From assembly GCF_025061645.1 (NCBI RefSeq), contig NZ_JANYMP010000017.1:62001-126000 (forward strand): a stretch of 64,000 bases of DNA, given 5' to 3'. Positions 7,404 through 16,234 of this stretch are shown in pieces (within the stretch, counting starts at the first letter, position 1; every line of letters starts with the position of its first letter). Position numbers and translations under genes: made by a program. Below the pieces are notes generated by a model. It saw only the letters and a program-made list of their open reading frames with translations, ran no database searches and had not been told where the DNA came from. The stretch comes from Umezawaea endophytica (GTDB lineage Bacteria > Actinomycetota > Actinomycetes > Mycobacteriales > Pseudonocardiaceae).

Positions 7404-9331
7404 CCGGGCACCGATTGCCGTTCGCGCAGCGCCGCGTAGTGGCCGAGCGCGCGGACGACGACCTTGGTGAACGTGTTGGGCAGCAACGGTTCCAGCACAG
7501 CCCACGCGGTGTCCACGTGCGACCTGGCTTCCTCGTGGCAGGCGCGCGCGGCACCGCACCCGACCAGTTCCTCCGCGATCTCGCGGACGGCGGCGTGGTC
7601 CGCGCGCCCGTCCCGCACCACCGCCCAGACGGCGGCCAGCCGTTCGGGCGGCAGGAGGCCGACGGCGTGGGCCAGCGGCATGGTCACCTTGCCCGCGCGC
7701 AGGTCCTCGCCGACGTGCTTGGTCGCGCGAACCCCGCCGGAGGCCGTCGGACCGGTGACCCCGCCGAGGTCCATCAGGTCGTCGGTGATCTGGTAGGCCA
7801 GCCCGACCGCCTCGAAGTAGTCGCCCACCGCCGCCACCCGCTCGTCGTCCGCCCCCGCGATCAGCGCGCCGATCTCGGCGAACGCCCTGGCGGGCATCCC
7901 GGTCTTGAACCGCAGCACCCCGCGCACACCGTCGAGCAGCACCCGACCGTCGCCGGTCGCCACCGCGTGGTCCATCGCGGCCCGGTGCCCGGCGATGTCG
8001 ACGCCCTGACCGACGTGACCGGCCCGGATCGCCCGCAGGAACGTCTGGTAGACCCGCAGCCGCAGCCGGTCGTCGTCGGGCAGGATGCGCGGCACCACCC
8101 GGTCCAGCGCGAAGTACGCGGCCGTGCCCGCGTTCACCGCCGCCGCCACACCGTGCACCACGTGCGCGGCGGGGACACCCCGGCGCAGCGGTGACCCGTC
8201 CTCGACGTCGTCCACCACCAGGTTGCCGCTGTGCACCAGCTCCACCACGCCCAGCAGCGGCGTGTACGGATCGCTGGACACGCCGAACATCTCGGTGGCG
8301 GCACAGGTCGCGAACGTCCGCCACCCCCGCCCGCCCGCGTCCACGACGTGCCGCACCGGGCGGACCAGTGCGTCGTGCACCACCGCGTGCGGCAACCCGG
8401 CCGCGTCGGCACCCGCCAGGTCCGCCGTCGACTCGGCGCTGGGCGAGTCCGGGTACAGCGCCCGCACCTCCGCGTGCGTGATCGCCCGGAGCCTGCCGAG
8501 GAAGTCCTCGAACCGACCGACCCTGTTGTCCGGCACGACGTCCAGGAACGCCTTGCCGGTGACGGGTCTACCCGCCATCGTGCCGCTCACGCGCGCCCAC
8601 CCGTGCAGGTGCGGACCGCGCCCGACCATCGTGCGGAACTCGTGCCGCGGAAAGTCCCCGGACAGCACCAGTTCCAGCTCGGACGAGACCATCCGCCACC
8701 GCGTCGGGTAGGTGTGCAAAGTGGACAACGACGTCCACGGCTCAGACCCGACCAGACCCACCCGACACGGAACCGGTTCACCCTCCGGCGAACAGGCGAG
8801 ATCCACCGCGACGTCCCACCCGTTGTCGAGATGGACCTTCAACGGCCCGTCGTCGTGCGCCAGCCACCCCGTGCCGTCAACGTCCCGACCATCAACCGTG
8901 CCTCGAACGACCAACCGCGAACACCCGTCAGGCCCAACGGGTTTGACCGGCACGCCCACCAGTTCACCCCGCGCGGTCGTGAGCCGGACCAACCCATCCG
9001 ACTCCACTTCCAGCACCGCGACCCCGAAATCGAGACCCCGTACCACCCCCGGCAGCACCCGATCCGGCTCCACAGGCCGACCACCGGCGAGCAACTCCCG
9101 AAAAGCCTCGCGAATCCAGGGGTCCAGGTCGACATCCCGCTCGACGGCCTCCCGGACCGACCGCATGGCCCCGCCGTCCAACCAGGCCACCCCGTCGACC
9201 AGAACGGCATGCCCGGCCCCACTGCCCTGCCGGAGGAACCGAACAGACAACCCGAGCTCGTCACCCCCACCGGTCACCAGGTGGAGGTGCACGGTCCACC
9301 ACTCGACGTCCCCGGCCGCGGAACTCCACAT
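7400..9331 (-). CDS. Fusion of a CrtC/AttH-like lipocalin domain to a polyprenyl diphosphate synthase
   Basis: A 643-residue two-part protein. Residues 1 to about 270 look like the CrtC/AttH lipocalin-like family, starting with the hallmark 'VEWW' and continuing with strands such as 'GTGWLAHDDGPLKVHLDNG' and 'HLHGWARVSGTMAGRPVTG'. Residues about 290-640 are a trans-isoprenyl diphosphate synthase with both Asp-rich motifs intact: DDVED at 374-378 followed by 'GSPLRRG', and DDLMD at 517-521 ('AYQITDDLMDL'), plus 'FKTGMPA' and 'GKVTMPL' lysines. The enzyme half should chain-elongate allylic diphosphates with IPP. The lipocalin half may bind or hydrate an isoprenoid, as CrtC hydrates carotenoid precursors. 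ATG at 9331 is preceded by AGAGG. The neighbouring terpene synthase homologue suggests one terpenoid pathway. Confidence 0.8.
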   Translation of the reverse strand: MWSSAAGDVEWWTVHLHLVTGGGDELGLSVRFLRQGSGAGHAVLVDGVAWLDGGAMRSVREAVERDVDLDPWIREAFRELLAGGRPVEPDRVLPGVVRGLDFGVAVLEVESDGLVRLTTARGELVGVPVKPVGPDGCSRLVVRGTVDGRDVDGTGWLAHDDGPLKVHLDNGWDVAVDLACSPEGEPVPCRVGLVGSEPWTSLSTLHTYPTRWRMVSSELELVLSGDFPRHEFRTMVGRGPHLHGWARVSGTMAGRPVTGKAFLDVVPDNRVGRFEDFLGRLRAITHAEVRALYPDSPSAESTADLAGADAAGLPHAVVHDALVRPVRHVVDAGGRGWRTFATCAATEMFGVSSDPYTPLLGVVELVHSGNLVVDDVEDGSPLRRGVPAAHVVHGVAAAVNAGTAAYFALDRVVPRILPDDDRLRLRVYQTFLRAIRAGHVGQGVDIAGHRAAMDHAVATGDGRVLLDGVRGVLRFKTGMPARAFAEIGALIAGADDERVAAVGDYFEAVGLAYQITDDLMDLGGVTGPTASGGVRATKHVGEDLRAGKVTMPLAHAVGLLPPERLAAVWAVVRDGRADHAAVREIAEELVGCGAARACHEEARSHVDTAWAVLEPLLPNTFTKVVVRALGHYAALRERQSVPG

Positions 9332-9381
9332 GAGCCAACCTCTGACTTTCAGTAGTCAACCGGTCGCTCAGTGTAGGAGGA

Positions 9382-10404
9382 TCAGGCGCTGGCCCTTACC
9401 ACCAAAGAGGTGGGAAGCAACAACGACGGCGGCAACCCCTCCTCCCCGGCGAGTTCGGCCAGCAACCGCCAGGTCATCGTGCGCCCCAACTGCTCCACGT
9501 CCTGCTTGACCGTGGTCAACGGCGGCACGGCGGTGGACGCCAGCGCCAAGTCGTCGAACCCCACCACGGCAACGTCCTCGGGCACCCGCTTGCCGTTGGC
9601 GTGCAACGTCTGCAACGCCCCCAACGCCATGATGTCCGCCGCCACGAACACACCGTCGATGGCGGGATCGCGCTTCAACAACTCGGCCATAGCCTGAGCC
9701 CCGCTCTCCGGCGTGAAGTCACCGTAAGCGACCAGGTCCGACTCCACCCCGCACTCCCCAAGCCCCCGACGCCACCCGCTCAACCGATCCATGCCGACAG
9801 CCATGTCCTTCGGCCCAGCGATCGTCGCGATCCGCCGCCGACCAGTGGTGGCCAGGTGCCGAGCAGCCTCCAACGCCCCGTTGAAGTTGTCCGCGTCAAC
9901 GTAGGGAACCCCAGAGGCCCCCAACGGACGCCCACCGACCACGATCGGCAACCCGGCATCCGCCAACGTCCGCGGCAACGGATCCTGCCCGTGCAGGCTC
10001 AACACCAGCGCACCGTCGACGTGCCCACCGCACAGGTAACCGACAAGATCCTTCTCATCGTCCTGCTGACTCATCATCAGGACCAGCTGAACCCGATGCC
10101 CGATCAACTCACCGTGCACCCCTCGCAACACCCCGGCGAAGAACGGGTCGGAAAGCACCCGACTCCCCTGCTCGGACACCACGAGCGCAATGCAGTTGGT
10201 CCGACTACCGGCAAGCGTCCGCGCAGCCTGGTTAGGGCTGTACCCCAGACTCAGGATCGCGGCGTGCACAGCCTCACGAGCCTTCGAACTGACGTACTGC
10301 TCCCCGTTGATCACCCGAGAAACAGTCGACTTGGAAACGCCCGCCTCACGAGCAACTTCCTCAATACGCGCGCCCAATCGACGCCCACGGGCCGCGTCAG
10401 TCAC
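9382..10404 (-). CDS. LacI-family transcriptional regulator
   Basis: A 340-residue LacI/PurR-type repressor. The N-terminal HTH ('IEEVAREAGVSKSTVSRVIN', about 14-33) and hinge helix ('NQAARTLAGSRTN', about 58-70) are standard, followed by a periplasmic-binding-protein-like sugar-sensing domain ('VDGALVLSLHGQDPLP', 'GVPYVDADNFNGALEAARHL', 'DGVFVAADIMALGALQTL', 'VAVVGFDDLALASTAVPPLT'). The start is GTG at 10404. The gene is 50 nt upstream of the lipocalin-prenyl synthase gene on the same strand, so it may be co-transcribed with it and control the locus, though LacI proteins usually govern sugar use. Its coding strand is rich in G and T at third positions, unlike most of the window. Confidence 0.9.
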   Translation of the reverse strand: MTDAARGRRLGARIEEVAREAGVSKSTVSRVINGEQYVSSKAREAVHAAILSLGYSPNQAARTLAGSRTNCIALVVSEQGSRVLSDPFFAGVLRGVHGELIGHRVQLVLMMSQQDDEKDLVGYLCGGHVDGALVLSLHGQDPLPRTLADAGLPIVVGGRPLGASGVPYVDADNFNGALEAARHLATTGRRRIATIAGPKDMAVGMDRLSGWRRGLGECGVESDLVAYGDFTPESGAQAMAELLKRDPAIDGVFVAADIMALGALQTLHANGKRVPEDVAVVGFDDLALASTAVPPLTTVKQDVEQLGRTMTWRLLAELAGEEGLPPSLLLPTSLVVRASA

Positions 10405-10436
10405 GCAAACCCCTCGACCCCACAGCCCAGAGCGTC

Positions 10437-10655
10437 ATGCCGGCCATCTTAGGTCTTCAACCACACACCACCAACAACCCGACACGCCCCCATTCAGGCC
10501 ACAACACCCCCACAACCAGGCCACCGGCGCCCCACCCACCCACCAGCGCCACTACCGACCCACCACGCAGCCGCCACCGCCACCGCCACTACGGGCCCAC
10601 CACGCACCCAACGCGCCACCACGACCCGCCCACCACGCACCCATCGTGACGCCGC
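10437..10655. repeat. C/A-rich, G-poor low-complexity stretch upstream of the LacI gene
   Basis: The + strand is almost all C and A with short imperfect iterations (ACCGCCACC, CCACCAC). A 15-nt unit CCCACCACGCACCCA occurs twice at 10597-10611 and 10629-10643, with a shortened copy near 10559. No convincing open reading frame or promoter hexamers are visible. With the fold-back element next to it, this makes the 429-bp gene-free interval 10405-10833. Confidence 0.5.
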
Positions 10656-10665
10656 CTACCCAACC

Positions 10666-10783
10666 GTGGCCGATTTTACTTGGGGGATTTGCCCCTTAAA
10701 CTTGCGTCGGACGGCAGCTTCACCTCTGCCCTTTATTGTCCGACGAAGGGGCAAATCTAGGGGCCCCAAGTCAAATCGGCCAC
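10666..10783. repeat. 118-bp nested fold-back (inverted repeat) element
   Basis: The outer arms 10666-10697 and 10746-10783 are near-perfect complements, beginning GTGGCCGATTTT on the left and ending CAAATCGGCCAC on the right. The right arm carries a 6-nt insertion and there is one mismatch. Inside are a 7-nt left bulge, a perfect 8-bp stem CGTCGGAC (10705-10712)/GTCCGACG (10738-10745), and a further 5-bp GGCAG/CTGCC stem (10713-10717, 10726-10730). It lies 51 nt beyond the cobN stop and upstream of lacI, so it could terminate cobN transcription. Its size and nesting look more like a MITE-like or REP-like element or a structured RNA. Confidence 0.7.
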
Positions 10784-10833
10784 CCCACCAACGCAACCCC
10801 GGCACCCAACCCAGCCCCGCCGGAACCCTCCCC

Positions 10834-13800
10834 CTACCGATCCTCAAGATCCCCTTCAGTCCTCAAATACACAGCCTGCAACGCCTCCACGGTCTCCGGA
10901 TTCGGGTGCTCCCACATCCCCCGCTCCGCAGCCTCCAACAACCTCTCCGAAATCCCATGCAAAGCCCACGGATTCGACTCCGTCATGAACTTCTGGTTCT
11001 CCGGGTCCATCACATACGTCTCAGCCAACTTCTCGTACATCCAGTCAGCCACCACCCCGGTAGTAGCGTCATACCCGAACAGGTAGTCCACAGTGGCCGC
11101 CAGTTCGAACGCCCCCTTGTACCCATGCTTCCGCATAGCCGACAACCACCGAGGATTAACCACCCTCGCCCGAAAAATCCGAGTCGTCTCCTCGTTCAAC
11201 GTCCGAGTCCGCACAGCATCCGGCCGCGTGCTGTCCCCCACGTACGCGGCAGGCGCCTTCCCAGTCAACGCCCGAACGGTCGCCACCATCCCACCGTGGT
11301 ACTGGAAGTAGTCATCAGAATCCGCGATGTCGTGCTCCCGCGTATCGATGTTCTTCGCCGCCACAGCGATCCGCCGATAAGCCGACTCCATATCAGGCCG
11401 AGCCTGAACCCCGTCCAACTCCCGACCATAGGCATACCCACCCCACACGGCGTACACCTCAGCCAGATCAGCGTCATCCCGCCAGTTCCGACTGTCGATC
11501 AACGGCAACAACCCGGCCCCATACGCCCCCGGCTTGCTCCCGAAGATCCGCATCGTCGCCCGCCGAACATCCCCGTGCGAAGCCAGATCCGCCTGCGCAT
11601 GCGCCCGAACGAAGTTCACCTCATCAGGCTCGTCCAACCCGGCCACCAACTGCACCGCGTCATCGAGCATCACCACCACGTGCGGAAACGCGTCCCGGAA
11701 GAACCCACTGATCCGAACCGTCACATCGATCCGAGGACGCCCCAGCTCCTCCACCGGAACGGCTTCCAACCCCGTGACCCGCCGGGACTGGTCATCCCAC
11801 ACCGGCCGAACCCCCATCAACGCGAACACCTCGGCGATGTCATCCCCAGAGGTCCGCATAGCGCTGGTCCCCCACACCGACAACCCCACCGACGGAGGCC
11901 ACTCACCCGTCTCCGACCGATACCGCGCCAACAAGGAATCAGCCATCGCCTGCCCGGTCTCCCAGGCCAACCTCGACGGAATCGCCTTCGGGTCCACCGA
12001 GTAGAAGTTCCGCCCGGTGGGCAGCACGTTCACCAGCCCACGCAACGGCGACCCAGACGGCCCCGCCGGCACATACCCACCATCCAACGCGTGCAACACG
12101 TTGGTCATCTCATCCGTGGTCCGAGCCAACCGGGGCACGATCTCATCAGCGGCGAACTCCAGGATCCGAGCCACCTGCTCGGACTCCGTCAACCCCCGAG
12201 CAGCCTCCCGCGCCCACCCGGCGTCCTCCATACCCTGGACCAGCCCACGAGCGACGGCCTCAACATCATCAGTAGCCGTCCGGGACTCCGAACCATCCTC
12301 CACCAGCCCCAACGCCTCACGAAGCCCAGGCAACGCCGCCACCTGCCCGGCCCACATCTGCTTCGCCTGGAGCATCGCCAACACCAGCCCCACCCGAGCA
12401 TCACCCGTCGGCGCCTCACCAAGCACGTGCAACCCATCCCGGATCTGCACGTCCTTGATCTCGCACAACCACCCATCGACGTGCAGGATGAACTCGTCGA
12501 ACTCGGCGTCGTGCGGACGGTCCTCCAACCCGAGGTCGTGATCGAGCTTCGCGGCCTGGATCAAGGTCCAGATCTGGGCCCGGACAGCGGGCAACTTCGC
12601 CGGGTCCATCGCCGCGATGTTCCCGTGCTCGTCCAACAACTGCTCCAGCCGAGCGATGTCGCCGTAGCTGTCGGCACGCGCCATCGGCGGCACCATGTGG
12701 TCCACCAGGGTCGCGTGCGCACGGCGCTTCGCCTGCGTCCCCTCACCGGGGTCGTTGACCAGGAACGGGTAGATCAGCGGCAGGTCACCCAGCGCCGCGT
12801 CCGTCCCGCATCCGGCCGACATCCCGACCGTCTTGCCGGGCAACCACTCCAGGTTCCCGTGCTTGCCGACGTGCACCACGGCGTGGGCGCCGAAGTCGTC
12901 GGCCAGCCAGCGGTACGCGGCCAGGTAGTGGTGGCTCGGCGGCAGGTCGGGGTCGTGGTAGATCGCGATCGGGTTCTCCCCGAAGCCGCGCGGCGGCTGG
13001 ACCATCACCACGACGTTCCCGGCCCGCAGCGCCGCCAGCACGATCTCGCCGTCGGCGTCGTGCGACCGGTCGACGAACAGCTCACCGGGAGCCTGCCCCC
13101 AGTGCCGCTCCATCTCCTCGCGCGTGTCGTCCGGCAGCGTGGCGAAGAACTCCCGGTACCGGGCCGCGGTCATCCGCACCGGGTTGCCGGTGAACTGCTC
13201 CTCGGTCAACCAGTCCGGGTCCTGCCCACCCGCCGCGATCAGCGCGTGGATCAGCGCGTCCCCGTCCAACTGCTCCACACCGGGCAGCTCACCGGGCGCG
13301 CCGATGTCGTACCCCTGCTCCCGCAACGCGGTCAGCAGCCGCACGACGCTCGCCGGGGTGTCCAACCCGACCGCGTTGCCGATGCGCGAGTGCTTCGTCG
13401 GGTACGCCGACAGCATGACCGCGATCTTGCGCTCGGCGGGCGGCGTGTGGCGCAGCCGGGCGTGCCCCAGCGCGATACCGGCGACCCGCGCCGCGCGCTC
13501 CGGGTCCGCGACGTAGACCGTCAACCCGTCCTCGTCGATCTCCTTGAAGGAGAAGGGAACCGTGATGATCCGGCCGTCGAACTCCGGGATCGCGACCTGG
13601 GTGGCCGTGTCCAGCGGCGACAGGCCGTCGTCGTTCTCGTCCCACGCCGCACGACTGCTGGTCAGGCACAACCCCTGGAGGATCGGCACGTCCAGCGCGG
13701 CCAGCGCGCCGACGTCCCATGCCTCGTCCTCGCCACCCGCGCCGACGGTCGCGGGCTTGCTGCCGCCCGCCGCCAGCACCGTGACGATCAACGTGTCCGC

Positions 13801-14409
13801 GGTGCCCAGCACGGCCAGCAACTCGGCCTCGGCCGTGCGCAGCGACGAGCAGTACACCGGCAGCGCCCGGCCACCCTTGGCTTCGATCTGGTCGCACAGC
13901 GCGTGCACGAACGCCACGTTCCCGGCCACGTGGTGGGCCCGGTAGTAGAGGACCGCGACGGTCGGCCCGTCGGTCGTCGGCTCCGGGCGGTCGAGCAGAC
14001 CCCAGTTCGGCGCCGGAACCGGCGGCGCGAACCCGTTGCCGGTCAGCAGGATCGTGTCGGACAAGAAGTTGTGCAGCTCCGCAAGGTTCGCCGCGCCGCC
14101 GTGCGCGAGGTACGCGTGGGCTTCCGCGCACACCCCGCCGGGCACCGTGGACAGCTCCATCAGCGGCGCGTCGGGGTTCTGCTCACCACCGAGCACGACC
14201 ACCGGGCGCGGCCCCGCGAGCAGCGCGTCCAGGCCTTCTTCCCACATCCGGCGACCGCCGAGGATGCGCACGACGACCACGTCCGCGCCCTCGACCAGCT
14301 CGGGCAGGTCGTCAACACCCAGGCGGGACGGGTTGGCGAGCCGGTAGTCGGCACCGCTGGCCCGTGCGGACAGCAGGTCGGTGTCGGAGGTCGACAGCAG
14401 CAGGATCAC
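10834..14409 (-). CDS. cobN: Aerobic cobaltochelatase subunit CobN
   Basis: A 1191-residue large chelatase subunit that, with CobS and CobT (not in this window), inserts cobalt into hydrogenobyrinate a,c-diamide in an ATP-driven reaction in the cytoplasm. The sequence shows typical CobN/BchH features: 'VILLLSTSDTDLLSARASG' at the start, 'ERKIAVMLSAYPTKHSRIGN', 'VVVMVQPPRGFGENPIAIYH', 'HLAAYRW'-like 'PPSHHYLAAYRWLADDFGAH', 'VHVGKHGNLEWLPGK', and near the C-terminus 'PWALHGISERLLEAAERGMW'. GTG at 14409 has GGAG 8 nt ahead; the longer ORF start at 14454 would run into the riboswitch aptamer. A cobalamin riboswitch precedes it. Roughly the C-terminal half (10834 to about 12550) uses many T- and G-ending codons, unlike the C-ending N-terminal half. 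Confidence 0.95.
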   Translation of the reverse strand: MILLLSTSDTDLLSARASGADYRLANPSRLGVDDLPELVEGADVVVVRILGGRRMWEEGLDALLAGPRPVVVLGGEQNPDAPLMELSTVPGGVCAEAHAYLAHGGAANLAELHNFLSDTILLTGNGFAPPVPAPNWGLLDRPEPTTDGPTVAVLYYRAHHVAGNVAFVHALCDQIEAKGGRALPVYCSSLRTAEAELLAVLGTADTLIVTVLAAGGSKPATVGAGGEDEAWDVGALAALDVPILQGLCLTSSRAAWDENDDGLSPLDTATQVAIPEFDGRIITVPFSFKEIDEDGLTVYVADPERAARVAGIALGHARLRHTPPAERKIAVMLSAYPTKHSRIGNAVGLDTPASVVRLLTALREQGYDIGAPGELPGVEQLDGDALIHALIAAGGQDPDWLTEEQFTGNPVRMTAARYREFFATLPDDTREEMERHWGQAPGELFVDRSHDADGEIVLAALRAGNVVVMVQPPRGFGENPIAIYHDPDLPPSHHYLAAYRWLADDFGAHAVVHVGKHGNLEWLPGKTVGMSAGCGTDAALGDLPLIYPFLVNDPGEGTQAKRRAHATLVDHMVPPMARADSYGDIARLEQLLDEHGNIAAMDPAKLPAVRAQIWTLIQAAKLDHDLGLEDRPHDAEFDEFILHVDGWLCEIKDVQIRDGLHVLGEAPTGDARVGLVLAMLQAKQMWAGQVAALPGLREALGLVEDGSESRTATDDVEAVARGLVQGMEDAGWAREAARGLTESEQVARILEFAADEIVPRLARTTDEMTNVLHALDGGYVPAGPSGSPLRGLVNVLPTGRNFYSVDPKAIPSRLAWETGQAMADSLLARYRSETGEWPPSVGLSVWGTSAMRTSGDDIAEVFALMGVRPVWDDQSRRVTGLEAVPVEELGRPRIDVTVRISGFFRDAFPHVVVMLDDAVQLVAGLDEPDEVNFVRAHAQADLASHGDVRRATMRIFGSKPGAYGAGLLPLIDSRNWRDDADLAEVYAVWGGYAYGRELDGVQARPDMESAYRRIAVAAKNIDTREHDIADSDDYFQYHGGMVATVRALTGKAPAAYVGDSTRPDAVRTRTLNEETTRIFRARVVNPRWLSAMRKHGYKGAFELAATVDYLFGYDATTGVVADWMYEKLAETYVMDPENQKFMTESNPWALHGISERLLEAAERGMWEHPNPETVEALQAVYLRTEGDLEDR

Positions 14410-14452
14410 GCGAAAGCTCCACTCCGGGGTCCTCGCCCCAAGTCGTCGGCAC

Positions 14453-14544
14453 ACGGCGGAGCGGAGTTCCTGGCTCCCGGATCACTCCGGTGACAGTGGC
14501 GGGACCGCGTCGGATTCGCACCGACTTCCTCGCTGCTTCGCCGT
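14453..14544 (-). promoter_or_regulatory. Cobalamin (B12) riboswitch in the cobN leader
   Basis: Read on the minus strand, the segment has the conserved core of the AdoCbl riboswitch: GGAAGTCGGTGCGAATCC, then GCGGTCCCGCCACTGT, then a B12-box-like GAGCCAGGAACTCC. The closing P1 helix pairs ACGGCG (5' arm, + strand complement 14539-14544) with CGCCGT (3' arm, 14453-14458). It ends 44 nt before the cobN start. It should repress cobN when cobalamin is plentiful, probably at translation. It does not lie in the transcript of the divergent cobGHIJ operon. Confidence 0.88.
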
Positions 14545-14582
14545 TCGGCCTGACAGTACAGCCGTCACGTAGCATCCGGCGC

Positions 14583-15611
14583 GTGCCAATGGAGCGAACT
14601 CGAGCCGACGCCTGTCCAGGCGCTATCGACGTGCACCCAGCGGCCGACGGCGGCCTTGCACGCATCCGCGTCCCTGGCGGCACACTGACGAAACTCCAGT
14701 TCAGAGCCATCGTGACCGCTTCAGCAGACCTGGGCGACGGACAGCTCGAACTGACCTCCAGGGCCAACTTCCAGATCCGCGGATTGACCGACGGAGCCCA
14801 GTTCGACCTAGGCGACCGCATGGCCGCGGCAGGCCTACTGCCCTCCCTCACCCACGAACGTGTGCGCAACATCATTGCCGCACCGCTCTCGGACGACACC
14901 CAGACGACCGTCGACCAGCTCGACCACGCGATCTGCGCCACTCCCGAACTAGCCGACCTCCCCGGCCGCTTCCTCATCACGGTCGGCGCCTCCGTCGCAG
15001 GCCTGGGCGGTGACATCGGCCTGATCGACAACGCACTCCTCCTGGCAGGCCGCGACACCGGCCTACGCCCCACCGACCCGGTAGCCGCCGTCGTCAAAGC
15101 CGCCCGGATCTTCGCAGCCGAACGCGACCAGGCATGGCGACTCGCCGAAGTACCCGACCTCGTGGCCAGGATCACCACAGCCCTCGGCGGCACCCCGACC
15201 ACCGACCGCCTCACCGCCACCACCACTCCCCCTCCCCCCGGCCCGGCAGGCGACCGGTTCGTCGTCGGCGCCCCCCTGGGCCGCCTCGACGCCCACCAGG
15301 CCGCAGCCCTGGCCGACTTCCCCGTCCGCCTCACCCCGTGGCGCAGCCTGGTCCTCCCCGGCACCCCCGACCTCACCGGGCTGGGGCTGATCACCGACCC
15401 CGACTCCCCCTGGCACGGGGTCACGGCCTGCACCGGACGGCCGGGCTGCGCGAAGTCCCTGGCCGACGTGCGCGCCGACGCGCGCGCCTGGCTCGGCACG
15501 CCCCACACCCGACCGGTGCACTGGGCGGGCTGCGCACGACGCTGCGGACGACCGTCCGGAGACGTGATCGAGTTCGTCGCGACCGGCGACGGCTACGAGG
15601 AGACGAGTTGA
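14583..15611 (+). CDS. cobG: Precorrin-3B synthase CobG
   Basis: A 342-residue oxygen-dependent monooxygenase of the nitrite/sulfite reductase fold. It converts precorrin-3A to precorrin-3B, the step that defines the aerobic cobalamin route. Visible are the ferredoxin-like half-domain '[20 protein letters not shown]' and '[14 protein letters not shown]' near the N-terminus and the [4Fe-4S] cysteines in '[14 protein letters not shown]' and '[14 protein letters not shown]' near the C-terminus. The first start in the frame is GTG 14583, with ATG 14589 as alternative; neither has a ribosome binding site. TAGCAT (14570-14575) lies 7 nt before the GTG, so a leaderless transcript is likely. It is the first gene of a tightly overlapping cobG-cobH-cobIJ operon. 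Confidence 0.92.
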   Translation: MPMERTRADACPGAIDVHPAADGGLARIRVPGGTLTKLQFRAIVTASADLGDGQLELTSRANFQIRGLTDGAQFDLGDRMAAAGLLPSLTHERVRNIIAAPLSDDTQTTVDQLDHAICATPELADLPGRFLITVGASVAGLGGDIGLIDNALLLAGRDTGLRPTDPVAAVVKAARIFAAERDQAWRLAEVPDLVARITTALGGTPTTDRLTATTTPPPPGPAGDRFVVGAPLGRLDAHQAAALADFPVRLTPWRSLVLPGTPDLTGLGLITDPDSPWHGVTACTGRPGCAKSLADVRADARAWLGTPHTRPVHWAGCARRCGRPSGDVIEFVATGDGYEETS

Positions 15612-16234
15612 CGAGCTACATCCAGGACGGCGCCGAGATCTACCGCCGGTCGTTCGCCACCATCCGCGCCGAGGCGGACCTCGGCGGGTTACCGGCGGAC
15701 GTCTCGCGGGTGGCGGTCCGGATGATCCACGCCTGCGGCATGGTCGACCTCGTCCAGGACATCGGCTACTCGCCGAACGTCGTCGCGGACGCCCGCGCCG
15801 CACTGCTGGCGGGCGCGCCGATCCTGTGCGACGCCACGATGGTCGCGTCGGGCATCACCCGGCGACGGCTGCCCGCCGACAACGAGGTGCTGTGCACGTT
15901 GGGGGACAAGCGGGTGGCGCACCTGGCCGCCCGGTTGGAGACCACCCGCAGCGCCGCGGCGATGGAGCTGTGGCGGGACCACCTCGAGGGCTCGGTCGTC
16001 GCCATCGGCAACGCGCCCACGTCGTTGTTCCGGCTGCTGGAGATGATCGACGCGGGGGCGCCGAAACCGGCCGCCGTGCTCGGCATCCCGGTGGGCTTCA
16101 TCGGGGCCGTCGAGTCGAAGGAAGCCCTGGCGGCCAACGAGTTGGGCCTGGAGTACCTGGTCGTGCGCGGACGGCGGGGCGGCAGCGCCATCACCGCGGC
16201 GGCCGTCAACGCCATCGCGAGCGAGGAAGAGTGA
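15608..16234 (+). CDS. cobH: Precorrin-8X methylmutase CobH
   Basis: A 208-residue enzyme that moves the C-11 methyl to C-12, turning precorrin-8X into hydrogenobyrinate. Family features are '[20 protein letters not shown]', '[15 protein letters not shown]' with the catalytic His, '[20 protein letters not shown]', '[10 protein letters not shown]' and '[19 protein letters not shown]'. The start is TTG at 15608, overlapping the cobG stop (TTGA), with GGAG just upstream; no ATG or GTG gives a complete N-terminus. Overlap with both neighbours implies translational coupling. Confidence 0.93.
   Translation: MTSYIQDGAEIYRRSFATIRAEADLGGLPADVSRVAVRMIHACGMVDLVQDIGYSPNVVADARAALLAGAPILCDATMVASGITRRRLPADNEVLCTLGDKRVAHLAARLETTRSAAAMELWRDHLEGSVVAIGNAPTSLFRLLEMIDAGAPKPAAVLGIPVGFIGAVESKEALAANELGLEYLVVRGRRGGSAITAAAVNAIASEEE

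Noticed and set aside
4968-8324. 1118-codon minus-strand open frame opposite the STAND and LapA genes
   Set aside because: Antisense shadow running through three real genes in both orientations; no ribosome binding site or motif.
10666-14493. 1275-codon plus-strand open frame opposite cobN
   Set aside because: Pro/His/Arg-rich antisense shadow starting inside the fold-back element; cobN on the minus strand is unmistakable.
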